Notes: generated by a model not told the origin, from the letters alone. Numbered from the stretch's first letter, positions 21,275-30,273 are shown. The stretch: 64,000 nt of DNA from Candidatus Sodalis pierantonius str. SOPE (GCF_000517405.1 NZ_CP006568.1:4030001-4094000); one strand, 5' to 3'. Program-made: numbers and translations.

Positions 21275-21288
21275 TTAAAACGTTTTAC
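21275..21288. promoter_or_regulatory. Operator-like palindrome 1 (LacI-family type)
   Basis: TTAAAACGTTTTAC is a near-perfect palindrome centred on CG, about 35 bases upstream of the arylsulfotransferase start. The even-length, CG-centred form is typical of LacI-family operators. It is very similar to a second site 80 bases away, and both lie between this operon and a divergent LacI-type gene. Confidence 0.75.
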
Positions 21289-21352
21289 TAGGCAGGGGAA
21301 AAAAACGCGGCGTGCTTGATTATTCGCGATAACAAGGGGCGCTATATATTTT

Positions 21353-21370
21353 TAGTAAAACCTTTTACTA
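21353..21370. promoter_or_regulatory. Operator-like palindrome 2 (LacI-family type)
   Basis: TAGTAAAACCTTTTACTA is an 18-base palindrome except for the central CC. It shares the TAAAAC/GTTTTA-type half-sites with the site at 21275. The centre-to-centre spacing of about 80 bases would suit looping between two repressor dimers, controlling both the operon and the regulator gene. Confidence 0.78.
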
Positions 21371-21462
21371 TTGATCCTGTCAAGACGCCGTTAAACAAAA
21401 TTTATGTATAATTAAATGTTATTTAATGTATAAGTAACTTCGATGACGCTAAGGAAATTATC

Positions 21463-22548
21463 ATGTCCGCTGCTCCGCCACCGCCAGGGAGTTTAGCCCG
21501 TCGCGCCACATTGATTGATGTTGCCCGTCGCGCCGGCGTCTCGCCTGCGACCGTCTCCAATGCCATCAACGGGCGGCGGTATGTGGAAGCCGGTACCCGC
21601 CTGCGCATCGAAGCGGTGATTAGCGAACTAGGGTATATCCCCAATCTGCGCGCCCGCGGTTTGCGTACCGGCAAAGCCAATACGATTGCGCTGTTTTCCT
21701 CCATGCCTGCCGCCGTCTCATCCGGACCAGCCAAACTGGGTTTTATGATGGAAGTGGCGATGACCGCGGCCCTGGCGGCGTTGGAAAAAAAGCTGGCGCT
21801 TATTTTGGTGCCGCCGCAAAGTTTGGGCGTAGAGGATCTGAAAATGGATGGCGCTTTAGTGATCGAGCCGTGCGTGGACGACCCTTATCTCAGCGGGCTG
21901 CGGCGGCGGGGTGTGCCGGTGGTGTCTATCGGCAGGCCGCCGGACACCGAGGCCGTGATGCCCTTCGTGGATTTGCAATCGGCGCAGACCGCCGCGCTGC
22001 TGTTGGCCCACCTCAGCGCCAGCGGCGCGCGCGATATTGCCCTGTTTATCGGCGATACCGGCCGCAGCGCTTATCAGGACACCGAACAAGACTATTTGCG
22101 CTATGCGGCGCAGCACGGCATTGTGCCGCGCGTTTATCGGTTAAATGAGATCGATGGCGAACAGGCGGGGTTCCAGGCGGCGCTGGCTCTGCGGCGGGAC
22201 GCGCCGCAGGTGGATGGCGTTTTGATCCTGGTCGATACGTTTGCCGCCGGCGCGGTGCGTGCTTTTACTCAATCGGGCGTGTCAATTCCCGAGGAGATGC
22301 GTATCGCGACCCGCTATGACGGTATCCGCGCCCGTGAAACCTGGCCGGGGCTGACGGCGGTGAATCTGCATCTGGATGAAGTGGCCAGGCTGGCCCATCG
22401 ATCAACTTTTTTTGTTGATGTACGGTCAGACACCTCGGCAACCCTGCTTGAGCCGGGGCGCGGAATTGGTTATCAGAGGCTCTACCCGCCGGGGGCCCGC
22501 CGGTAACATCGGTCTAAAACGGACGCCCTGTTCCGATCGCCTCTCCTG
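21463..22548 (+). pseudogene. LacI-family transcriptional regulator, C-terminus frameshifted
   Basis: The N-terminus has a complete LacI helix-turn-helix and hinge: TLIDVARRAGVSPATVSNAING and LRARGLRTGKANTIALF. A periplasmic-binding-protein-like ligand domain follows. Up to about base 22393 the frame is normal. It then reads HRSTFFVDVRSD and stops at 22506. In the +1 frame the usual family ending appears: IDQLFLLMYG, then ELVIRGSTRRG, ending at 22548. Removing one C from the CCC at 22394-22396 restores it. About 36 residues are therefore replaced in the open frame. DNA binding could survive, but dimer and ligand contacts of the last helix and strand would be lost. It probably controlled the divergent ASST/ABC operon. 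Confidence 0.87.
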
Positions 22549-22745
22549 AACGCGGAAGAAACGCTAGCAAACGGATACGCCTTCTGTCGCTGTCGGACGC
22601 CGGCAGCGACAGAAGGCGCACCAGATGCAGATTCCGACGTATCCGATCAGCTGTTCCGGCGACATCCGATCAGTTATTCCGATATTTTCTGATCACCCAT
22701 TCCAGTGATATTCGATCACGTGTTCGCTCATCTTCTGACTCGGGT

Positions 22746-23495
22746 TTAGTCTATTTTTCCTGTGCTGGCTACTCCTTGCTCTTTGCGTAGTGATTCGCCT
22801 TTAAGTTCCAGTCTATAGCTGGGGTGTACTAACCGATCGAGTAACGCGTCAGCTGTCGTGGGGTTTTCTATCAGTCCATACCATTTTTTCACCGGCAGTT
22901 GACTGATCAGGATGCTGCTGCTTTTGTCGTAGCGATCTTCCATCACCTCCAACAGCATCGTTGTCTGCATCGGACTTATTGATTCTAGGCCCACGTCGTC
23001 CAAGATCAGTAACTCTATTTTTTCTAACTGCTTAAGCTGTTTTAGATAGGTCCCGTCTACCTGACACTGGTGAAGATGGGCCAGCAACCGACCCACTCGC
23101 CAGTAACGCACGCTATATTGCTGCCGGCATGCCTGCTCACCAAGCGCACAACTGAGCCAGGTTTTGCCCGTACCTGTCGGCCCCGTGATGAGTATGCTTT
23201 TCTGATATTTCAGATATTGTCCCCCTAGCAGATCTCGCATCTGTTCCGGTGTCACTCCTCGGCTAGGGATATAGCGGATATCTTCCGGTTTTGCCTGCAA
23301 GCGCATTTGCGATTGCCGTCGCAGACGGCATATATGGTTGTTTTTTCTATGCAAATTTTCCGCTTCTACCATCAGCGACAACCGCTCCTCGAACCCCAGC
23401 TCCCCATAACTCCCCGGGAGTTCGCGTTGCGTCTCCAACGCCTGGACCATTGCCGACAACTTCAGCTCTCGCAGAGCCATTAACAGTGTATCCAT
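22746..23495 (-). CDS. istB: IS21 transposition helper ATPase IstB
   Basis: A 249-residue AAA+ ATPase that assists the IstA transposase in target capture. The Walker A loop is ITGPTGTGKTWLSCALGEQA, the Walker B is LLILDDVGLESI, and SILISQLPVKKWYGLI is the usual sensor region. It follows istA by 11 bases, the standard istAB order. Intact. Confidence 0.94.
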   Translation of the reverse strand: MDTLLMALRELKLSAMVQALETQRELPGSYGELGFEERLSLMVEAENLHRKNNHICRLRRQSQMRLQAKPEDIRYIPSRGVTPEQMRDLLGGQYLKYQKSILITGPTGTGKTWLSCALGEQACRQQYSVRYWRVGRLLAHLHQCQVDGTYLKQLKQLEKIELLILDDVGLESISPMQTTMLLEVMEDRYDKSSSILISQLPVKKWYGLIENPTTADALLDRLVHPSYRLELKGESLRKEQGVASTGKID

Positions 23496-23506
23496 ATTTA
23501 TTCTCC

Positions 23507-25057
23507 TTAGTGATAACTGTCCGGACCTCGGAGGTTTTCGTGAACCAGCATTGATACGCCGGTTCCGTCCTGGGTGACCTCACTTTCACGACCGTGTTTC
23601 AATACGTTGGCTATGAAAGAGCGGTTAATGCACCCTTTCTCCAACGCCAGCGCGCAGGCCTTCTTCAGTCGCGTCGTCTTATAGCGCCGTTGCAGATTGA
23701 GTAGCCCCAGCACGGAGCGGTAAGCCTGCTCCGGATGGGCTTTGCTCTTTTGGATGGACTCGACCACTTTCAGTGTGCACACACCCACCGACAGCGCCCA
23801 ACTGCACAGCCTTTCCGGCGTCCACTGACTCTGCCCCTTATGGTTAGCCGGCATGTGCGCCGCCTGAGTCGTGTGCCTATAGGCGTTATCGCTGCGAGGG
23901 TGCGTAGCCACGCAGACGCCCTTATGGTGGATTTGCACCAGCCGTTGGGTGGCGATGACGTCAACGCGCTCGCCAACCAGCGGATGCGGCACCGAGTACC
24001 AGTTTTTGCCGTAGTCTATGTGGTAATCAGGTCCCACTCGGGCAACGAGATATTCACTGTATTTCCATTGTGTGGGCGGTAGAGGCCCAAGAGCCGGTTT
24101 GTCCAGCTGCTCGAAGCGTTCAAGGCGACTTTGTCCGCCGTAATGACGCATCGGGCGCAGATTCAACTCATGATTGAGTTCTCGTATCACCTGGTTGAGT
24201 TCGGCCAGCGAGTAGAACCTACGTTTACGCAACCGGGCCAAAACCCAGCGTTCTACCAGCTGCACAGTTGATTCTGTCTTCGCCTTGTTTTTCGGTTTTC
24301 TCGGGCGCGCCGGTAGCACCACTGTCTCATAGTGATTTGCCAGCGCCTGGTAGCTCTGGTTTATGACCGGCTCATAGCGATCAGGGGTGCTGACAGCGCT
24401 GCGCAGATTATCAGATATCATCAGCTCCGGAACCCCACCCATGAAGTGCAGGCAGCGGCTATTGGCGTTGAGCCACGATGCCATGTCCTGGCCTTCGCAG
24501 GCTCCGATATACGCATAGCCTGACACGCCCATGGCAGCGACGAAGATAGCGACCTGGCGTACGCTACCGGTCGCAGGGTTGACGATAGGTACGGTGGGGC
24601 CACAGAAGTCGATGAAGAGCTTTTCGCCAGCCTTGTGCTCCATGCGCATGGAACGCCGCTGCTTCTTTTTCCAGTCACGGAACAGTGCACAAAACTGTGA
24701 GTAACCGAGGGCATCACCGCCCACGGCGGACTGATATTCCATCCAGAGCAGCTGCTTGGTCATGCCCTTGCGGCTTAACTCGGTATCGATATCAAGCCAG
24801 CTGGGTAAGGTATTGATAACTTTTCCGGATTTGCCGGGATAGAGCAGGCGGTCTAGGTCGACGGGGGACAGTTCCGCCGGCAATGGCCAGACCAGGTTAG
24901 CTACCGTGAATCGGCCGAGGATATCGTGCACGGTAGTACAACCTATGCCGAGCGCTGCTGCGATAGTGCGATTCGAGCGACGCTGCTCGAATTTCATACG
25001 TAAGACATTAATATAGATGCACATTTCCGTTCTCGCTTTCTTCTTTTTACGTGCCAT
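23507..25057 (-). CDS. istA: IS21 transposase IstA
   Basis: A 516-residue DDE transposase. The N-terminus carries a helix-turn-helix (RRSNRTIAAALGIGCTTVHDIL). The rve catalytic core follows, with the first Asp in KLFIDFCGPTVPIV, the second in MISDNLRSAV, and the Glu further down in the KTESTVQLVERWVLARL region. The basic C-terminal part (HPRSDNAYRHTTQAAHMPANHKG) is typical. Intact, so the element may still be mobile. Confidence 0.94.
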   Translation of the reverse strand: MARKKKKARTEMCIYINVLRMKFEQRRSNRTIAAALGIGCTTVHDILGRFTVANLVWPLPAELSPVDLDRLLYPGKSGKVINTLPSWLDIDTELSRKGMTKQLLWMEYQSAVGGDALGYSQFCALFRDWKKKQRRSMRMEHKAGEKLFIDFCGPTVPIVNPATGSVRQVAIFVAAMGVSGYAYIGACEGQDMASWLNANSRCLHFMGGVPELMISDNLRSAVSTPDRYEPVINQSYQALANHYETVVLPARPRKPKNKAKTESTVQLVERWVLARLRKRRFYSLAELNQVIRELNHELNLRPMRHYGGQSRLERFEQLDKPALGPLPPTQWKYSEYLVARVGPDYHIDYGKNWYSVPHPLVGERVDVIATQRLVQIHHKGVCVATHPRSDNAYRHTTQAAHMPANHKGQSQWTPERLCSWALSVGVCTLKVVESIQKSKAHPEQAYRSVLGLLNLQRRYKTTRLKKACALALEKGCINRSFIANVLKHGRESEVTQDGTGVSMLVHENLRGPDSYH

Positions 25058-25225
25058 GCCATGCCCCCGGAAGCTAAAAGTCTCCAGAGTATGGCGGAAC
25101 AGAAGATGAGCGATCGGACAGAATCGGAATTGCTGATCGGGCGACCGGAATCAGTGATCGAATGAAATCAGAATTAGTGATCGGGTGAAATCGGAATCAG
25201 TGATCGGATGTGACCGGAACCAGCA

Positions 25226-25679
25226 CCGCCCGGCGCGGCGTCAATGTTGTACTAATAGTGCAGGGTGAACCGGACATGCCGATAGTCCAGGTGGGCGCGC
25301 GCATACTGTATCACTACCTGGTGCCGGAAGGGGTGAAAATCTATGAATACTGCCGTCTCGGCCGCTGCATGCCAAAGTGGTGCTGAAAGATGACGCCTGG
25401 GCGACCGTGGGATCGAGCAATCTCGACCCATTGAGTCTGGCGCTCAATCTGGAAGCCAACGTCATTATTCACGATCGCGCCTTTAACCGCGAGCTGCGGG
25501 ATAACCTTGACCGTCTTATCGCCAACGACTGCCAATGGGTGGATGAAAGCAAAGTGCCGCGGCAGACCTATTGGCATTTAGCGAAAAACGTGCTGGTGTT
25601 TTATTTTCTGCGCCACTTCCCGGCCTGGGTCGGCTGGCTGCCGGCCCACACGCCGAAGCTGGCGCGGCGACGACGCTAA
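25226..25679 (+). pseudogene. clsB: clsB (ybhO) cardiolipin synthase B, 3' remnant
   Basis: ClsB is an inner-membrane phospholipase-D-type cardiolipin synthase of about 410 residues. Only the last 150 residues remain. The piece starts right at the IS21 end with ARRGVNVVLIVQGEPDMPIV and VGARILYHYLVPEGVKIYEY. After a frameshift near 25350 it continues with RPLHAKVVLKDDAWATVGSS and NLDPLSLALNLEANVI, the second HKD active-site motif, and ends with LRHFPAWVGWLPAHTPKL. The first HKD motif and the upstream gene ybhP are absent from the other side of the IS, so the gene is irreversibly lost. Confidence 0.92.
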
Positions 25680-25725
25680 GCGCGGTTGGCTGACCAGGGG
25701 CAAAAGAGTCGTCACCTGGCTGTTT

Positions 25726-26664
25726 TTGATCGCCGTAATTGTATTGATGGTGGTGTATGCCGGCAAGGTGGACTGGGACGACGTGCTGCATGCGCTGAAG
25801 AATTATAGCCCCGGCGCCATGCTGGCGGCGATTGGTTTAGTGGTGGTGAGTTACCTGATTTACGGCGCCTACGATCTGATCGGGCGCGCTTACTGCGACC
25901 ACAAGCTCGCCAAGCACCAAGTGATGCTGGTGTCGTTCATTTGCTATGCCTTTACCCTCACGCTCAGTACCTGGGTGGGCGGTATCGGCATGCGCTACCG
26001 GCTGTATTCGCGGCTGGGGCTGTCCAATAGCGCCATTACTCGCGTTTTTACCCTGAGTATCGCCACCAACTGGCTGGGATATATCCTGCTGGCCGGGCTG
26101 GTGTGCGCTTTTAGCGTTATCAAGCTACCGGCCAACTGGGGTATCGGCGAAGTGGCGCTGCGGCTAATCGGCGTCGGACTGCTGGTATTTATCCTGGCGT
26201 ATCTGGGCTTGTGCGCCTTCTCCAAGCGCCGCCGCTGGACGGTACGCGGGCAAAAGCTGGTGCTGCCGTCGTTACGTATGGCGGTAGCGCAACTGGGGGT
26301 GTCCGTTGCTAATTGGATCGTCATGGCGGGCATCATTTATATTTTGCTGAACTACAAAGTGGGCTTCCCGCTGGTGCTGGGCGTATTGCTGGTAAGCAGT
26401 ATTGCCGGGGTGATTATCCATATTCCGGCCGGGATTGGCGTGCTGGAAGCGGTATTTGTCGCCATGCTGCACGGCCAGTCCATTTCCCATGGCACGATTA
26501 TCGCCGCACTGCTCGCCTACCGCTCCCTCTATTTTATCGCACCGCTGCTGTTGGCGATTGTGCTTTACCTCGGGTTGGAAAGCCGCGCGAAGGCCTTGCG
26601 TGCCAAAAACGAGCGCGACCTGCAACAGCAAGCGCCGGACGGTGACGAAGCGCCGCCGGTGTAG
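25726..26664 (+). CDS. ybhN: YbhN inner-membrane protein (lysylphosphatidylglycerol synthase TM-like)
   Basis: A polytopic membrane protein of about 312 or more residues, related to the flippase-like LPG_synthase_TM family; E. coli YbhN is co-transcribed with clsB. Conserved segments include GLVVVSYLIYGAYDLIGR, VSFICYAFTLTLSTWVGGIG, RYRLYSRLGLSNSAITRVF, SSIAGVIIHIPAGIGVLEAV and IIAALLAYRSLYFIAPLLL. The given start is a TTG at 25726. The family usually has some 17 more residues, and matching sequence (GKRVVTWLFL) is readable upstream in frame without an obvious ATG, so the true start may be a CTG or may be lost. It is otherwise undamaged. Confidence 0.9.
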   Translation: MIAVIVLMVVYAGKVDWDDVLHALKNYSPGAMLAAIGLVVVSYLIYGAYDLIGRAYCDHKLAKHQVMLVSFICYAFTLTLSTWVGGIGMRYRLYSRLGLSNSAITRVFTLSIATNWLGYILLAGLVCAFSVIKLPANWGIGEVALRLIGVGLLVFILAYLGLCAFSKRRRWTVRGQKLVLPSLRMAVAQLGVSVANWIVMAGIIYILLNYKVGFPLVLGVLLVSSIAGVIIHIPAGIGVLEAVFVAMLHGQSISHGTIIAALLAYRSLYFIAPLLLAIVLYLGLESRAKALRAKNERDLQQQAPDGDEAPPV

Positions 26665-26756
26665 CGGGTGGGGCGTGATGTCGACCAAAGCGCGATGGGG
26701 CCGCAATAGGCCTGAACTATGCGCAGGCCATACAGGCTACAGCGGGTTTGCGCGGC

Positions 26757-27638
26757 TTAAAGCGTGATGTTTCCCTCGATTAACGTCGCGGAATAGCCGC
26801 CAATCCAGGGCTCGGCCCGCAGGTAATCCACAAACACCCGCCCGGCGCGCTGCCTGCAGGTGCCTTGACGTACCCGATAACTTTCGGCGAACGCTGGATT
26901 GCCGGCAAAATCACGCTGCGGCAGCAGCCGCGCAAGACAAGCTTTGGCGCTGCCGGTGACGGAATCTTCCACCAGACAGCCGTGCTCGATGATAAATGCC
27001 CGCATTTCAAAATCGACATCGCCCGCCGGGGCATGCCGACCATAAAAGGCAACGCCGGTGGCGCCGCACTGCGCCAGCAGTTCTGCCAGCGCGGTAATTT
27101 GCGGTTGCAGCGCTAAGCAGACGCCGGCGCTGGACACCTCGACCATCAACCAGCGAATGCCCATATCCACCACCGTTGGCGCCCCCTTGCCTGTCGAAGG
27201 TTCTCCTCCGGCGGCCGCGGCCAACAATCCATAACTCTGTGCGGGAAGCGGCGTCATTGTCGCCTTGGGCGCCTCGAAAGCCAGCATACCGTCACGGGCG
27301 ATAGCAATAGTGACGTTACCGATGCCGCACTGCTGCACCAGATGACCGGGGAGTTTCGGTTTAAAGCCGTTTTCCAGCAGCGTATGAGCGGTACCCAGGG
27401 TGGGATGGCCGGCAAAAGGCAATTCACCGGCTGGCGAATAGATTTTCACCTGATAATCGGCCTGTGGTTCTGAGGGCGGCAGTACAAAGGTGGTTTCTGA
27501 CAGATTAGTCCAACGGGCGATAGCCAACATCTGGTCATCAGACAGGCCATCCGCATCCATCACGACCGCCAGCGGGTTGCCATTGAGCGGCACCGCGAAA
27601 AAAACATCGACTTGTTTGAAACGTCGTAATTCACTCAT
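26757..27638 (-). CDS. PhzF-family isomerase/epimerase-like protein
   Basis: A protein of about 294 residues with the duplicated PhzF/diaminopimelate-epimerase fold. Near the N-terminus VDVFFAVPLNGNPLAVVMDA precedes the conserved catalytic Glu in TNLSETTFVLPP. SPAGELPFAGHPTLGTAHTLL is the second hallmark, and VEDSVTGSAKACLARLL is the matching segment in the second half. Members act on small chorismate-derived or amino-acid metabolites, but most are uncharacterised. The start is taken at 27638 (MSELRRFKQ); the frame extends six codons further. Stand-alone and intact. Confidence 0.9.
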   Translation of the reverse strand: MSELRRFKQVDVFFAVPLNGNPLAVVMDADGLSDDQMLAIARWTNLSETTFVLPPSEPQADYQVKIYSPAGELPFAGHPTLGTAHTLLENGFKPKLPGHLVQQCGIGNVTIAIARDGMLAFEAPKATMTPLPAQSYGLLAAAAGGEPSTGKGAPTVVDMGIRWLMVEVSSAGVCLALQPQITALAELLAQCGATGVAFYGRHAPAGDVDFEMRAFIIEHGCLVEDSVTGSAKACLARLLPQRDFAGNPAFAESYRVRQGTCRQRAGRVFVDYLRAEPWIGGYSATLIEGNITL

Positions 27639-27656
27639 AATTTTCCTGGTAATCAT

Positions 27657-28147
27657 CGGGCCAAAAGGATTGCCGCGCGCGGGCTTTCAAGAGGAAGACT
27701 ACTCCAAGCGGCGTATAATGAGAAAATTCCTGTTACGCTATCCTGCCGGCGTTATTTTTCAGGATCGTCATCCCCATAACGTTGGGTTGTATTATGCCTC
27801 TCGGTAGAATAACGCCAGCAAGAAAGAATTTGCCGGCAAATAAATAATGTCAGGTAATGGCGGCCCGCGGGAGATTATTAAAGACCATTTTATGCAAATA
27901 CAGCGAATGGCAGGGTACAAAACGAGCCCGATGCGCGATCATACTCGCCGCGCTTTGGGCGAGCACGGCAACGGCTAAGCGACAGGCGCCTATTAAGCCA
28001 TAATAACACTCTGATATAAGCAGCTTTTTCTGGCCCGCTAAGGATAGGTGTAATGCTTTGCGCCGCTCGGCACACCGATCGGCAATCCTCCGCAAACCGA
28101 CGGCGGTATAAATGTATTTTCATTAACCCATCGGCGGATCGGTACCG
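27657..28147. other. Intergenic DNA, no gene seen
   Basis: About 490 bases between the PhzF-family gene and IS copy 1. The short frames here have no recognisable domain. The IS has inserted into this non-coding stretch. Confidence 0.5.
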
Positions 28148-28156
28148 GCTAAATGC

Positions 28157-29211
28157 GGCTTTGTTGAATAAATCGAACTTTTAGGTGACTGGCGGCTCTG
28201 ATCACTACATTCGTTTCAACATCAGGTCCCCATGGCAAAGCAAAAGTTTAAAATCACCAACTGGCCCGCATATAACAATGCGCTCAGGCAGCGGGGGGAC
28301 CTGACAGTATGGCTTGATGAGTCAGCCATTGCTGCATGGACTGAGAGTACACCACCTGAACATCGTGGCCGGCCGCTTCACTACACCGATATGGCCATTA
28401 CCACGGTTCTGATGATAAAGCGCGTGTTTAACCTTTCGCTCCGGGCGTTACAGGGTTTCGTTGACTCGATTTTTAAACTGATGGGGCTGTCGCTGCGCTG
28501 CCCAGATTACTCTCTGGTCAGCCGGCGAGCAAAAACCGTCGACATCAGCATAAAAACGCCAACCCGCGGCGAAATCTCACACCTGGTCATCGATGGCACC
28601 GGCCTGAAAATCTTCGGCGAAGGCGAATGGAAAGTCAGGCAGCATGGGGCTGAGAGGCGCAGAGTATGGCGCAAGCTTCATCTGGCAGTAGATAGCGCGA
28701 CACATGAAATTATCTGTGCCGATTTATCGCTAAGCGGTACGACAGATGCGCAGGCGCTGCCCGGGCTGATTAACCAAACCCACCGGAAAATCAGGGAAGC
28801 GTCGGCTGACAGTGCTTACGATACGCGTTACTGTCATGATGCTCTGCTGAGGAAAAAAATAAAGCCGCTTATCCCACCGCGAAGTGGTGCGCAATATTGG
28901 CCAGCTCGATACCATGAGCGTAACCATGCGGTGGCAAATCAGCATCTGAGCGGCAATAACGATACCTGGAAAAAGAAAGTAGGTTATCACCGGCGTTCAC
29001 TGGCTGAAACGGCCATGTTCCGGTTTAAAATACTTCTGGGTGGTCATCTGAGTCTGCATGACTATGACGCGCAGGTAGGTGAGGCTATGGCAATGGTCAA
29101 AGCGCTTAACCGGATCACGTTGTTAGGAATGCCAAACAGCGTCCGCATCATGTAACAATCGCCCTGATAGGGAGGAAGTCGTCACAAATTTCGGATTTAT
29201 TCAACAAAGCG
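28157..29211 (+). mobile_element. IS5-family (IS903 group) element, copy 1
   Basis: 1055 bases. The left end is GGCTTTGTTGAATAAATC; the right end read inward is the same with one mismatch at the outermost base. A 9-base target duplication GCTAAATGC lies at 28148-28156 and 29212-29220, showing a simple insertion with no later rearrangement. It carries one transposase gene. It differs from copies 2 and 3 at about eight positions, including the outer right end. Confidence 0.95.
28232..29155 (+). CDS. IS5/IS903-group transposase, copy 1
   Basis: A 307-residue DDE transposase. The N-terminal NWPAYNNALRQRGDLTVWLD is typical of the IS903 group. The catalytic residues are the Asp in HLVIDGTGLKIFGEGEWK, the Asp in SADSAYDTRYCH, and the Glu in YHRRSLAETAMFRFK. 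Full length and presumably active. It differs from copies 2 and 3 at a few residues (KIFGE versus KVFGE, DSATH versus DSVTH, FKILL versus FKTLL). Confidence 0.95.
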   Translation: MAKQKFKITNWPAYNNALRQRGDLTVWLDESAIAAWTESTPPEHRGRPLHYTDMAITTVLMIKRVFNLSLRALQGFVDSIFKLMGLSLRCPDYSLVSRRAKTVDISIKTPTRGEISHLVIDGTGLKIFGEGEWKVRQHGAERRRVWRKLHLAVDSATHEIICADLSLSGTTDAQALPGLINQTHRKIREASADSAYDTRYCHDALLRKKIKPLIPPRSGAQYWPARYHERNHAVANQHLSGNNDTWKKKVGYHRRSLAETAMFRFKILLGGHLSLHDYDAQVGEAMAMVKALNRITLLGMPNSVRIM

Positions 29212-29220
29212 GCTAAATGC

Positions 29221-29521
29221 TGCAGCGGTGTAAGACGACTCGCCTGCGGAGGTTAGAGGATTGGATGGAGCGGCTTGCGGCGGGTTGCGTGTGCCCGCAC
29301 TCGCCCACGGACGAGAGCGCCTGGAAGTCGCGGCCAGCGAAGGAGGGAGTTTGCCTGTCTGCCCCCGTGGGGGAGAAGGGACTGGGATGGCCGACGAGCG
29401 AAGGGGGAATGGGGTGTATCCGCCCGTTGGCGAGAGGGCCTGGACGGGCCGTCCCGCGAACGGGATGCAGTTGAACGGCGCCGCCGGCGGCCGGAAGACA
29501 CAAGGCCGCCGGCGGGCCCGG
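29221..29521. other. GC-rich region without a clear gene
   Basis: About 300 bases of very GC-rich sequence lie downstream of a candidate small lipoprotein gene. Open frames exist on both strands simply because stop codons are rare here. None has a ribosome binding site or a recognisable domain. Confidence 0.4.
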
Positions 29522-29638
29522 TTAACGTGGCGGACCGCCCTGCCAATGCGGACCACCGCCGCCGGGGGGCGGCCACAGACAACCGCTCAAGGCGGCGCTC
29601 AGAAAGACAATGTCGAGAAACATAATTAAATGACGCAT
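29522..29638 (-). CDS. Candidate small lipoprotein (38 residues)
   Basis: ATG at 29638 is preceded by GGAG with seven bases of spacing. The product starts MRHLIMFLDIVFLSAALSGC, a short positive N-terminus, a hydrophobic core and the lipobox LSGC with Cys at residue 20. The remaining 18 residues are Pro-, Gly- and Trp-rich (LWPPPGGGG, then PHWQGGPPR) before TAA. The residue after Cys is Leu, so outer-membrane sorting would be expected. Short Gly/Pro-rich lipoproteins occur in Enterobacterales, but I do not recognise a named family. The evidence is the signal and ribosome binding site only. Confidence 0.55.
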   Translation of the reverse strand: MRHLIMFLDIVFLSAALSGCLWPPPGGGGPHWQGGPPR

Positions 29639-29953
29639 GCATTAACTCCATGGATTAATAATTTGATGTATTAAATCATTCACCGGGGAGGTATTTTGAT
29701 CAATGCTCGACAGAGTAAAGGAATTGTAAAATCAATGACCGCTGTAACAAGTTGCGGATAATTAATACGATCAGCGAAAAAATGGAAACGGCGATGATGA
29801 ACACTATAGGAAGAAGCTGAATAATTGTCATCTAGTAGAATGGAAATGACAATCAAGAGAAGTCTTAATTTAATCTCGTATAGTTTATTATCGCATTAAC
29901 TTGATACTTCCTGTCCATGTCCCAGCACAGTGATTTCGGCTTGTTTTAGGCCC
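29639..29953. other. AT-rich non-coding region
   Basis: AT-rich sequence upstream of the candidate lipoprotein gene and downstream of bhsA. It must contain the lipoprotein promoter if that gene is real. No other gene is seen. Confidence 0.4.
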
Positions 29954-29979
29954 AAAAAAAGACCGCCCTTTGGGCGGTC
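29954..29979 (-). terminator. Rho-independent terminator of bhsA
   Basis: A perfect 8-base stem GACCGCCC/GGGCGGTC with a three-base loop, and seven A residues to its left that read as a T run on the minus strand. It lies 40-70 bases past the stop of the minus-strand bhsA-like gene. Confidence 0.9.
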
Positions 29980-30021
29980 AACAATGCAGACGGCGGTTCC
30001 CCGGTTTTGCCGGGTGTGGGT

Positions 30022-30273
30022 TTAATTATAAATGACGGCGGTGCCGTGCATGTCGCGTTGCCCCGACAGTGAAGTCGGGGGATAGCTCGGGGAGTGGTCT
30101 CCGTTCACTTTATCTCCCGGCTCACCATAAAAGGTGCCAACGCCGCTATGGCTGGAGGTCGCGACCAACGCAATGGGCAGGAGCTCATGGGCCGGAGGCT
30201 GAACTGCGGCCAGCGCGCCGGCGGAAAGTAAGCTGAGGGCGGCGGCAATGAACAATATTTGTCTGTTTTTCAT
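30022..30273 (-). CDS. bhsA: BhsA/McbA-type DUF1471 periplasmic protein
   Basis: An 83-residue protein with a clear signal peptide (MKNRQILFIAAALSLLSAG, cut near ALA-A). The last residues, MHGTAVIYN, match the DUF1471 ending (LHGTAVIY in BhsA), and length and neighbour agree with bhsA (ycfR), a copper- and stress-induced outer-membrane-associated protein. The middle (residues 35-70) does not show the usual amphipathic LAxKAxxxGAxxF helix but a G, S and P-rich stretch, so this copy is divergent or damaged without a frame break. The gene faces away from a ComR-like regulator, exactly as in E. coli. Confidence 0.75.
   Translation of the reverse strand: MKNRQILFIAAALSLLSAGALAAVQPPAHELLPIALVATSSHSGVGTFYGEPGDKVNGDHSPSYPPTSLSGQRDMHGTAVIYN

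Larger units (their letters stand above)
22626..25225 (-). mobile_element. IS21-family insertion sequence with istA and istB
   Basis: About 2.6 kb. The outer ends match as inverted repeats: TGCAGATTCCG on the left, and TGCTGGTTCCG on the right read inward, each followed by ATCCGATCA. Inside both ends there are several direct copies of a roughly 23-base unit containing CGGAATCAGTGATCGG or close variants (at least four on the right, 25130-25220). Multiple terminal repeats of this kind are typical of IS21. The two transposition genes lie between them on the minus strand. No convincing target duplication flanks the ends, and the DNA on the two sides belongs to unrelated loci. Confidence 0.88.

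Noticed and set aside
25130..25225. Short CRISPR-like array of 23-base units
   Set aside because: The units are contiguous, imperfect and lie at the IS21 end, matching the multiple terminal repeats of that family; there are no spacers and no cas genes.
29253..29651. Long overlapping open frames in the GC-rich stretch after IS copy 1
   Set aside because: Frames are open on both strands because stops are rare; Arg/Pro/Ser-rich composition and no start signals. Only the small lipoprotein frame has a ribosome binding site.
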